A DNA stretch of 64,000 nt from Ligula intestinalis. Lineage: Eukaryota > Platyhelminthes > Cestoda > Diphyllobothriidea > Diphyllobothriidae. The stretch spans positions 53,028,945 through 53,092,944 of the forward strand of contig JAYGXS010000005.1 in NCBI GenBank assembly GCA_036362985.1, written 5' to 3'. Below, in pieces: positions 21,762-31,383 of the stretch (positions are counted from its first letter, which is position 1; each line of letters opens with the position of its first letter). The position numbers and the translations under genes were made by a program. The notes beneath the pieces were generated by a model. It worked only from the letters and a program-made list of their open reading frames with translations. It was not told where the DNA came from and did no database searches.

Positions 21762-22632
21762 TCACTCTGCGTTGTCACCGTCTGCCCCTAGGGAGTCAGT
21801 GTTTGTTTGGCTTCCCCCTGTCTCACCATCGCCTGTCCTCTGGTAACCGTCAGCCATGCCAGCAGCCTGGTAACCGTCTCCCACTGTCTGTTCTGCGTTG
21901 GGGCTGGCTGTAGCCAGAGCGCCAGTGTTTGTTTGGCTTCCTTGCGTCTCGCCGTAGTCTGCCACCTGGGTAAGTCGGTTGAGGGGGTCACTGGTTGAGG
22001 GCCCCGATTGTTCCGTGTCGTGACCATCCTTTGATAAGAATTTTCTTAACACAACGTAGGGGACCGGCAAATTTATGTGGCGGTTAACCGAACAGTCGGT
22101 CGACATCCAAGCTTCCTTAATCTGTCTTGACGTGTGATCGTCACCTCGGCCCACAATTTCGACGGCGTCAAAATTGAAGACGGTCCTGACCTTTGGCTAC
22201 CTCCGACTTTGGGTCTTGCCTATCTACCGCCCGCTGATGTTCGTGCATTCGCATTTGAAGTTGCCGGCCGGTTTCTCCAACGTAGTTACACACCCCGCAA
22301 CTACACTGAAGTCGGTAGACAACGCCCGATTTTTCTTGTTTCGGTAAAGGGTCTTTTGGCCGCATTACTTGTTGCCGGATCGTGGCGGTGGACCTGTGGG
22401 CTACTCCTATTCCGAGAGGCGCGAGAGATCTAGCCACGGTTTCAGATACCCCTTTAATGTACGGAATGCTCCGCCAGGACTTGGGTGGGCGACGCTCCTC
22501 GGTCCGTGGTTTTGCTGGCATACGACTCCGTTCAGTTAACGCTCGTGGGTAGCCGTTAGCTCTGAAAAGCTCCCGGAGCACCTTTACTTCGTCTCGTAAG
22601 GTACGGTGAGCCGTTACCACCCAGAGACGCAA
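21762..22632 (-). pseudogene. PLE linker and GIY-YIG endonuclease with repeat tail
   Basis: From 22632 the frame reads ELFRANGYPRAL (PLE linker), RSLAPLGIGVAHRS, then VVYRLQCSCGVCNYVGETGR, the GIY-YIG core with its preceding CxC pair, and MRMHEHQRAVDRQD. The frame breaks near 22170 and resumes as FDAVEIVGRGDDHTSRQIKE (to 21762), covering the rest of the domain and INLPVPYVVLRKFLS. Relative to PLE B the DTGH block seems to be lost at the break. A tail with repeated GSQTNT and DGYQ units follows. The core residues are intact but the frame is not. Confidence 0.75.
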
Positions 22633-22726
22633 CCTATGCAGAGCGGCTCGAATTGGATTTGCAGAATACGCCCGCGGACGAAAGGAGCGGCATATATTGA
22701 GAGCCAGGAGCCAGAGGATTCATTCT

Positions 22727-22765
22727 CTGAAGATGGATAGTCGAGATAACTATTCGAAACGTCAG
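22727..22765 (+). ncRNA. hammerhead-ribozyme-like motif, right pseudo-LTR
   Basis: Same structure as 21569-21607 on the other strand: CTGAAGA, T, GGATAGT pairing with ACTATTC, GAAACGTCAG. A change in the loop (TCGAGATA) leaves the stem paired. Confidence 0.4.
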
Positions 22766-22845
22766 ACCACAAATATACCTCTGCCGGTGAATGCCCTTTC
22801 TCCTTCTGAATTACCACCTGGGAATCAAATTTTCGCTACTATTAC

Positions 22846-22857
22846 GGTTTCATTCTG
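22846..22857 (+). repeat. 12-bp target site duplication, right
   Basis: GGTTTCATTCTG, identical to 21517-21528. Confidence 0.85.
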
Positions 22858-23809
22858 TATAAAAAGATTCGAATTTTGAGTTTTTTACGACTGTGCGGTG
22901 TTCATTCGTAAAATTTGTAAGTGCTGTTCCTGATATGTACAGTATGATCCATGTCTAAATGCTATGAGAGCTATGCAACCACTTCGTAAAAATCGTAGGC
23001 AAGAACGTACTTTCCTTAAACGGGATGAACCCAGCGTTCCGTTTGTAAAACTTGGATTCAGTTCTAGCAGCCGGTAAGTGTCAAAATCATTCGGCAATTT
23101 AGAAGCTTTTTAAAACCGAAGGTAACCCTTCCTTTAAGAATAAAATTTAAAGAAGGCGTAATTTGCTATCAAGTAATTACAAGAGGATCTTTTCGTGCAA
23201 ATTTCCATAAAATATATTTAATTTTATAAAGGAAGTCAAATGCATACTCTTTAAGTAGCTATTTTGTACAGAATCAACTTTTTCGCAGCGGTCAAAAAGA
23301 AGCTCATCAGAGAGTTGGCATCCTTGCGTGACTTAAAAGAATTGAAATTAGAGTGCATGATAAACGGTATTGCAACTCCACCCAATGTTGGTTTGCGAGT
23401 GATTATCGGTCTTATTCAAATTGCGGCATGTTTTATGCAGCACTCGCCATAATTTAGTGTTCCCAATGTGTCACAATATTTCATAAAATTGTCGTTTTTC
23501 ATACACATTTACATATTTTCTGTAAACATTTGTATCCGAATCGTTTGAGCATATGCGTTACCAGATTATTTTTGATCAAAATCTCTTAGTTGGATAGGAG
23601 TCTAATGACGGCTGACATACTGTGTTGAAAATTTTTACAGGACTTGCTTTTCGTGTCAAGTGCCTTTAATTGATGCATTCCAAAAAGTCAGCCAAATGCG
23701 GGAATATATAGCAGTTTGTGATTACGGGTTAGAACCTGGCAGTGTCTCAAATTAGCGCTTTTAACAAACCATGCAAAATAAAGTTTTATTTCTGAAAGAA
23801 ATAAAGGAA

Positions 23810-24075
23810 ATAATAGGGTGTGTAGGAATTCTTTCACCTTCTTTTACTCTAGACACGCGGCTCCTCGCCCTGACTTGACAGACTGAGCGTGTTTGGGCAT
23901 GCAATTTACAAAAGCCGACCACCTCTGCACCAACTGAAGTCATACCTAAATTACCGAAGCAAGTCTGCACACACGGTGACCGGTGCTTATTCAGACTTCT
24001 ACTTTCACTCAAGCACATCTTTAAATTGGTCTGTCAGAGGGGCGCAGACGTACAAGAAATCGTTCGGAAAAGTTT
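23810..24075 (+). repeat. flanking direct repeat, copy 2
   Basis: Partner of 20835-21165 in the same orientation. The two copies bracket foldback B about 2.9 kb apart. 23455-23810 is AT-rich with no feature. Confidence 0.7.
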
Positions 24076-24365
24076 GATCTTTTTGCCCAATGTCCTGGGG
24101 CAATGTGATTTACAAAGAAGATGTCGAAAACATTTCAAAGTAATTACTTAAGCAGGATTGCAATATTAATTATATTACAGCAAACGAGGTGTCTAAACAT
24201 GCTCCGTCATCAGGGCGTCGCAGGTTGCCAGGTGTACTTGTCACGTAAGAGAAATCTAGAGGGATAGGCTTGCATTTTAAGACCCTAGTCCTTACGGGCT
24301 GATGAAACTTCCTTCAAGATGATGCTATCGTCCTGTATCACTAGAAAAAGACTATGCCTGATGAA

Positions 24366-24850
24366 TTCAAGTCTAGTTTATTAAGGGAAGTGTAGGCAAA
24401 CGCCTTTGAGCTCCCCTATGTTACACGGTAGTAAAGAAATGCATCGGCACAGCCGAGCATTTCAAAGAAGTCGTTGACATAATTTTAGACGACTACGCAT
24501 TTGCTCCAAACTAAGTTCGAGCAAGAATTTTTTGCGTCGGGTTGATTACATATTTTGCTTTTGAAATGCTGTCTACAATTTGCCCATTAAAAACTATTAG
24601 CAATATGAGTTTCCCGGTCAGCAGAAAAAGCGCAACATATTTTTTTCTGAAAATTTAGCAAGTGTATGTGAGCTACGCATTTGTGTTTATTTATGGTACA
24701 TTAGCAAAAGTTAAAGTGCCTAGTCATACTTTAGCAGAGTAGTGTAAAATAGAGTTGCAAGAATGTCCTCCACTACGTCCACAGAATATTCCTCGCCACC
24801 CCCGGTCTAGGTGTTCGTGTGTGCTCTGTGAGTAGGTTTTATGTTCTGCT
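24366..24850 (-). repeat. interspersed repeat ending in CCTTAATAAACT
   Basis: Related copies start near 10845, 12145, 30688 and (weakly) 39442. On the minus strand each ends GGCGTTTGCCTA..TTTCCTTTAATAAACTTGA-like, so a polyadenylation signal sits at the end. It behaves like a retroposon 3' end. 24076-24365 shows nothing. Confidence 0.55.
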
Positions 24851-25914
24851 TATTATCGGTATATGAAGGCATGCCTACAAACCCAAGTGCTTGCTTAACC
24901 GCTTTCAGAAAGAAAAAGCTTATTTTACACAAATTTGAAACAGAATATGGTTACCTTACCGATTTCATTCCATGTTAAAATCTGCAGGAATGCCTGCATT
25001 TCATTTTGAGACATTCAACCAGTTTATTTAACCACCACTTCCACATCTTGACAATCTTTTCACATCAAGTGTACGTTTGCACAATTACCAACAAATTAAA
25101 CCATCAAGCCCTGACCACGTAGCAGATATTGAATAACCCACTCAATTCACTGAAAACTTACGATTCTTCCTAATCTTAGGCTCCGTTTTTATTAGTACTA
25201 TCATTATGGTTTGTATCATTACTATCACGTTTATCATCCTTATCACTAGAATTGCATTGTTCCATTTGCAATATGAAGTATTGTTCTATTTCCTCATTGT
25301 ATCTGTCGGGTAATTCTGTTTTTTTCTACGATTGTCTGTTATTATCCTATCTGTATTCTTTTATCAAAATTATTGTCCTTATCAGTCCTTTTTACTAGTA
25401 CTTTCAGTCTTTATATTATCAGTATTAATAATGATATCATTGCGTTAACTAGTACTATCAGTATATTTAAATTTAGTATAAGAAGTTAAAATTAATGCCA
25501 CTGCTAATCCTAGCAGGAGTTCAAGCAGCTATTCTCGCCCAAGTAGTAAAATTAATAAAAGAACTATTGCAAAGACCGCCTGTACCCCCGCTGCTGCTAC
25601 TTTGATAACTACTGCTGCCCCCACCACCCAATCCACTTCTCCCGCGGTCGAAAGTGACCAGCGGCGTGGGTGACATACAATTATGCAGGCTGCTAGAAGC
25701 GCAGGCTCGTTCTTCCATGTAACCCAGAAATGTGGCTTACAGTAACATTTGGCAGCCCTCTCAGAAATAGAAAACATCAGCAAACCTTGCCGATGGAAAA
25801 AGAAAAGGATGATGCACCTTGAGTTCGGAATACAGTTTCATGGTTAAACATGCTGACGCCGGTGGACTAAGCGTAATTATGGAGGAGGCTGAGTAGGTCA
25901 CCGAGGCCAACATA
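24851..25914. other. AT-rich, low-complexity stretch
   Basis: 25180-25480 is rich in TTATCA/TATTAT-like units, as around 46340-46470 and 49500-49620. 25100-25180 is a short piece of the 19894 repeat. No gene. Confidence 0.45.
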
Positions 25915-27460
25915 CAGTAGTCGCCACAGACCATGCAATTTTCATAACTTTGTATAAGTTTGCTCATTACTCGAATACCAATGTGAATGCATTTAGGAAG
26001 ATTTAGAAATAATAATGAACTGCATCATGCATATTAAGTACTTAAAAGAACTATAGGAATTACTAAGTGTTTGTAAAGAAAAATAAAATTTTCTCGATTA
26101 TCCTGTGATTTTGGAGACGTAAAAAGAGCTATAAATTGGGACAATAAATTTGGATATTGTGTTAAATTGAAAACCTGAAGCAACCACTTTCTATATAGAG
26201 AAAGAAAGTTTCTAAAGTCAAGACATTCTGTTAACTTTAATCTTACTGGATAAGTATTTATTGAATGTCATCAACAAAAGTGTGTCATAATTTTCCTTGT
26301 TTTTACTGTCTTCTTTGATAAATTAATAAATTCTGCATTTGTTCAACGTTTACACCAAAACCTTTTAAATAAGGTAGATATAAAGAGCATTTACTGAAAT
26401 AAAGTGTTTTTAAATATTAGTTTTAGTGAATATGACAACGGTTTTGATATAAAGAAATGCCTCAAAACAGCAAAACACGTTGTCGAGAGTAAATCTTGTC
26501 CGCACTGGATTTGTAAAACTACTATTCCTAAGATTAATAAAAAAGTTTCCATTAAAGGTTACCTCTTACATATTGCTTTGGTTTGATATTTGGCTAACAA
26601 ACTTTTTACAATGTAATGTCACAATGAAATTTGATACTTTTGAGAATTTAAGTTTCCTGAAGATAAATGATTCAATTTGACTGAAGATGAAAGAACTTTC
26701 TTTTCTCTTTATAATGAATTACCTTCCGCATGAGTAGATTAATTCCACATTCAGCAATAAACTGGCGAATTCAAAAAAACTGGCCATATACATTGCCATT
26801 TTTGAACAACTTATTATTCTTTCTTCTGTTCCGTTTCTAAATAAAGAAAAAGGGAAACGTAAAGTACACGAAAACTATATTTTTTCACGACTTATATTCA
26901 ATAAGGTCTTCTTTGTCTTAAATTCGAGAGAACATGTTAGACACTTGGTTTTTATTGAAGGACTTTCGAGGTCCATTGGTGCATTCAAACAAATACTCTT
27001 CTGTTACTGCATTTTGTGCAAAACGACTTCACAGAATAGCTAAGCATAATTTTTAAAATACAAATCTTCAATGTTACTGCAAACAAATTTGGTCCCTTTA
27101 AATTGAATTTAATTCAATCTGAAAAATTTTTGATAAACTTTTCCAGATCTGGAAGCGATATTTTCCATACCTATTTTACTTATTTTGGAGTTCCTCCTTA
27201 GTATTATCAATATTAAAGTGCAGTTTGGTTCTCTCTTTCGTAATAGCATAGGAAAATCCTTCCATTTGAGACTTCTCCCAATTTCTCCAAAACTAATGGC
27301 CATTGCTCTTAATAGACCTAACTTAAATGACGATTTAGATAAGTAAAAGGCTTTCGCAGCATTCAATAAACTGAATGAATCAAAATAGTCTTACTAAATA
27401 TACGCTAAACCACCAGGTCAAATGTAATTATGAACGTTGCGTGGTCCTTGGCGACTACTG
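25915..27460. mobile_element. TA-flanked TIR element (family 2), copy 2 (1546 bp)
   Basis: The left end CAGTAGTCGCCACAGACC and the right end, reverse-complemented, CAGTAGTCGCCAAGGACC are flanked by TA (25913-25914, 27461-27462). The TIR is about 35 bp. The interior has two AT-rich ORFs (26404-26586 plus, 27109-27366 minus) without a recognisable transposase. Its right third (TTTTTATTGAAGGAC.TTCGAGGT onward) is shared with copy 4 at 50778-51287. TA duplication and CAGT ends suggest the Tc1/mariner supergroup. Confidence 0.7.
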
Positions 27461-27499
27461 TAGTCTTTAATGGTAGAGGCCTACATCTCAATAGCTGTA

Positions 27500-27985
27500 G
27501 AGACAACTATAGACCAAGTCGTGCTATAAACGCCTGAATGTTAACCTTGACGGCCTGCTTGTGGATTACTTTTGCGTTGCATTCCTCCACTGAAAGGTAT
27601 TATGTTTAACTGACAATGCATGCATACTTAGCGCTTGGTCTTTGGAGTACATCCTCTGCCCTCGTTTCCTTCCTGAAACATGATGGATTTTATCACTGTC
27701 ACTTAGGAGAAAGTTCATCGCGGTCCCAAACAAAGCTGATTGACGTCAAGCGTCGGCCTCCATTCAAACTGTTGTGCGCGTAATGATAGACCAAGCCACA
27801 CCATAAAAGGGACTGAATGGTAACCTTGACGGCCTGGTAGTGGATTCTTTTTGCTTTGCATTCCACCACTTAATGGTATTCTGGTTACCTGAACATGTAA
27901 ACAGGCTTATCGCTTAGTCCTTAAAATGCATGCACTGGCCTCGTTTCCTTCCTGAACAACGAGGACTTTTATGACCTCATGCTCA
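27500..27985 (+). repeat. short repeat in tandem (27510-27690 and 27790-27985)
   Basis: Both units read GTTAACCTTGACGGCCTG-like, TGGATT.CTTTTGC.TTGCATTCC and CTCGTTTCCTTCCTGAA. More copies lie near 46690-46920 and 49895-50110, and inverted at 45000-45170. CATAAAAGG-like boxes occur near the start of some copies. Function unknown. Confidence 0.6.
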
Positions 27986-28129
27986 CGCCTACTTGATCGC
28001 GTGTTTACGCGGGCACGTTGTTGCCACTACGTGATCATGAGCATTGGAAATAATGTACTCGAAGCGGAAGGCAGTTTATTATGTCACTTTAAATGCATAA
28101 AAATGTTGAAATGGATCTGACAACGCAAA

Positions 28130-28262
28130 GGGAGACCGGAATAGCCATTTCTGGTCTGTTAGCCATCACCAACCAGTCATACCCAAACTCAAGGGTTGGA
28201 ACCCACGAAATTCGAACCCGGGACCTTTGGTCATTGAGCTTAACACTCCTCCTCGGCGCCAC
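28130..28262 (-). repeat. tRNA-derived SINE-like repeat, copy 1
   Basis: The minus strand reads GTTAAGCTCAATGACCAAAG and then GGTCCCGGGTTCGAATT, resembling a tRNA anticodon-to-B-box segment. A partner copy lies at 29425-29560. Confidence 0.55.
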
Positions 28263-28327
28263 GGTCTTGTTGTTTTGTCGGTTGTGATCGGGAACATGAT
28301 TAATATATGGGCTTCGCCGATCTGGTA

Positions 28328-29321
28328 CAGTAGACGCCGTTGATCATACAATATTTTGACATATGCGAAAGACTAATACTCTTTCGCTAATCGGAATTGA
28401 CTCCAGCTGTGATACTAATTATTGTGTAGTCTATTCTGAAGTCATTTCAGTCAGGATAGGATGTCTTCCTTTAACGAGCTTCGATACGACCACTAGCAAA
28501 ACGTATCTATTGTAAAAACTGACTACTTATGTAGCATGCCTTGTTATCATTGATTTTGTTTGCCTTTATAAAGTAAAATATATTTTACAGAAAACATAGG
28601 CAAAAAAATATTTCTTGTACATGTTTGATAGCAAATTACGTATTCTTTAAATTGTGCACTCAAAGGAAGGGTAGCTTCTGGTTTTAAAAAAAGTTGCTAA
28701 TTTTGAACTTTTTTACAATTGTGAGGCGTTTACTCATATAACATCGTACCTGTCAATTTATTAATGCTGCCTAAACTGCATAAAATATGTTCCACATCTA
28801 TTTCAGTATTTTATGATAACCATGTGACTTATTCCTTAAACTCTAGGTGACAACGTACTTTTCCTTAAAAAAGATTTACACAGTGCGCAGTTTCTAAACC
28901 TTGAAATCGAGTATAGCAGTCACTAGATTAGAAAATTATTTGGCAATTGAGCAAGTTTTTAAAAATCAAAAGCTACCCTTCCTTTGAGCATAAAATTTAA
29001 AGAACGAATAATTTTCTATCAAACAAGTACAAAAAATAATTTTCTCGTGCTTGTTTTCTATAAAATATATTTGAATTTATAAGGGCAGTCAAAATCAATG
29101 ATAAAAAGGCATACTACTTAAGTAGTCAGTTTTTACAATAGATACGTTTTGCTAGTGGTCGAAACGAAGCTCGTGAAAAAGAAGGCATACTATCTTGACT
29201 GAACTGACTTCAGAATAAACTACACAATAATCAGTATCACAGCTGGAGTCAATTCCGATTAGCGAAAGAGTATTATTATTTCGCATGTGTCGAAATATTG
29301 CATGATCAACGGCGTCTACTG
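28328..29321. mobile_element. foldback element A, complete (994 bp, TA-flanked)
   Basis: The ends CAGTAGACGCCGTTGATCAT and its inverted partner are flanked by TA (28326-28327, 29322-29323). The arms run about 375 bp each (28328-28705 and 28945-29321) with about 240 bp of unpaired centre. They share GCTAATCGGAATTGACTCC, GTGATACT and AAGGAAGGGTAGCTT. There is no transposase ORF; it is a long-TIR, non-autonomous element. Confidence 0.85.
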
Positions 29322-29424
29322 TAGAAGAACAATTAAGTTCCGCTTCGCTTAGGAGCTCACAATTAGAGCCTACGTAGGCAGTCACATAGCGACTATGAGG
29401 ATATAATTAAATAGAAAGTAAAAA

Positions 29425-29560
29425 AGCAAAAGGAGTCCGGAATGTCCATTTATGGCTTGTTAGCCGTCATCTAATAATCATACCCAGTATCAATGGTGGG
29501 AAACCCCAAGATTCGAGCCAGGGGCCTTTGGTCATTGAGCTTAATACTCGGCATAAAAAT
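29425..29560 (-). repeat. tRNA-derived SINE-like repeat, copy 2
   Basis: Same orientation as copy 1: minus strand TTAAGCTCAATGACCAAAGG, then CCTGGCTCGAATC (B-box-like). The two copies bracket foldback A. Confidence 0.55.
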
Positions 29561-29935
29561 GTACTTCCATGCACATCATTGGAAGAGCATTCGAGAAAAG
29601 GTAGTCCGTTTTAAAACGTGTGCGAATAAACTGGCTAAAATTGATAAGCATCTCATTGATCAGAATACACTGCACATGGAATAGTATCGACAAAATTGAG
29701 CATACAACTGATATACAAGAGGACATAGAACAGCTGCAGTCATGGAGCAGTAAGTGGTGTGTTATGTTCAATCCCAAGTAATGTGTGGTAACGCCTATAT
29801 TATCGAAAATACTGAAAGAGAATCGCACATCTTTTGAAGCAGGTGTTTAAAACACCAGAAGGCGCTCTTGCCCTGAACATTAAGGAGACATAGCATAGAC
29901 CTGTCCTGTAATCCCAAAATTCACTCTAACTACAA
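29561..29935. other. no recognised feature
   Basis: Small ORFs on both strands without family signature. Confidence 0.4.
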
Positions 29936-29939
29936 CCCA

Positions 29940-30420
29940 ATCCAATATAAGCCATACTGCTGTAAACAGTAGCACTACACTTTAGCTTATCCTTTAACTC
30001 AACCTTAACCATTACTGTAAACTTAACACCATTTGCTATGAAATGCAGCGCCAGGTCGCTTTGACTGCGTAAATTGCACGTCAGATTGTTTTATTTAAGG
30101 ATGGGGTCTCATACGCTGTCGATTGCGTAACTTATGACATGTCAACTGAAATTCAAAAATTAGTTAACTGGTAGTTGGGTGGAAGTAATGTAGTAATGGG
30201 CGTTGTCGTTAGTGATATGGCTGGAGAGTAGCAAACGTGGTCACCCGTCAGACTAAGAATATAATACTGTAATCGCCTGACGAAACTTTGTCCAGGAAAG
30301 CGGTCAATATGAACACACTTACGTACATGACCGAATATGACAAAACGCTTGTCTGTAGTCAAAATTTCAACCATTAACGTTAGAGTATGAGGACTTCTGT
30401 CTTTTTCAGTCAATCTGGGA
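29940..30420 (-). repeat. inverted copy of the 19894-20570 repeat
   Basis: Reverse-complement match through TTACGTACATGACCGAATAT, CTTTGTCCAGGAAAGCG and CCAGGTCGCTTTGACTGCG. Confidence 0.7.
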
Positions 30421-30684
30421 TTCGTTCTCATGACTGTAGCAATCTGAGTACGACTAAAACTTAGACTGCTACACAATACACTGTAGCGAAGCCTGATATG
30501 AGAGAGTCAGGCTGATCTTCCACTGGCGTACGATCTATTAGTTAAAAATGTTAGAAGTAGATACAATAAATTTAATTAAGGCCCCGTATGCCGAACCTCT
30601 GAGGATTTCTAAGTCACCGAAATCTGCCAAAAGATAGAACGGAATTCAAAAACCACTACTTTGAAAAATAAGGGTTAGTAGTTA
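30421..30684. other. no recognised feature
   Basis: Nothing identified. Confidence 0.4.
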
Positions 30685-31383
30685 TTAGTCAAGTTTATTA
30701 AAGGAAATATAGGCAAACGCCTATGAACTCCCTCTTGGTATATAGTGTTTATGAAATGCATCGTAACAGCCGAGCCTTCCAAAGAAGTCATTGACACAAT
30801 TGTAGACGTCTACTCGCTTGTTTCAAGTAATGCACTCACACTCCGTTAACACGAGCCAGCAGTGTAACTGAGGAAGAAGAACAGACAGTGAAAAAACTCC
30901 TAAGGCATGGCTCATAATTCAAAATGGAATGTCATTTTTGGTTTTTAGGAGAGAAACTGCTGCTCGTGGGGAAACGTATGTGGATGATAGGAGCAGGATG
31001 CTTCTGTAAATTTTGGCGGCAGCCATGGCGTCCATGGCGAGTAATATCTACATCCGAAGGGCCAGACGAGGAGGAGACCTCAGAGTTACGAGAACGTCTC
31101 CAAGAACCGGAGATGAGACCATGATACGCCCTTGCTGGGTCAAGAGCAGAGGAACCCGCCACGTCGTCAGCAGTCAGTTTTTAGGTTGATAGGAGAAAGG
31201 GTGTGACGGGGCCGCATAGCCTAGGACCATAGGTGCGGCAGATGCGACCTCAGACGTGATCAGCGCAGTTCGCATAGTGAGCAGAGACGTCGGGTTTAAA
31301 ACGGGCTTAAAACGCATTTTGATTAAATAATGATAATAATACTACTTAAAAATTACTATTAGTATATATTTATAGCATTTCAG

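Larger units (their letters stand above)
21529..22845 (-). mobile_element. Penelope-like element with inverted terminal repeats and perfect target duplication (1317 bp)
   Basis: The element lies between two copies of GGTTTCATTCTG. Its coding part is on the minus strand. About 200 bp at the left (21529-21730) recur inverted at the right (22610-22815), including the hammerhead-like hairpin. The right repeat extends about 35 bp further. This is the usual PLE layout of an inverted pseudo-LTR upstream of a 5'-truncated copy. No reverse transcriptase remains, so it was probably mobilised by another copy. Confidence 0.85.
21174..23454. mobile_element. foldback element B, split by a PLE
   Basis: The left end CAGTATGGCGAGTGCTGCAT after TA (21172-21173) and the right end, reverse-complemented, ATGGCGAGTGCTGCAT form long inverted arms (left about 21174-21510, right about 22858-23454) sharing TAATCACTCGCAAA.CAACA. 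The outermost right bases are decayed. Removing the PLE and one target copy leaves about 950 bp, close to foldback A. No ORF inside belongs to it. Confidence 0.75.
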
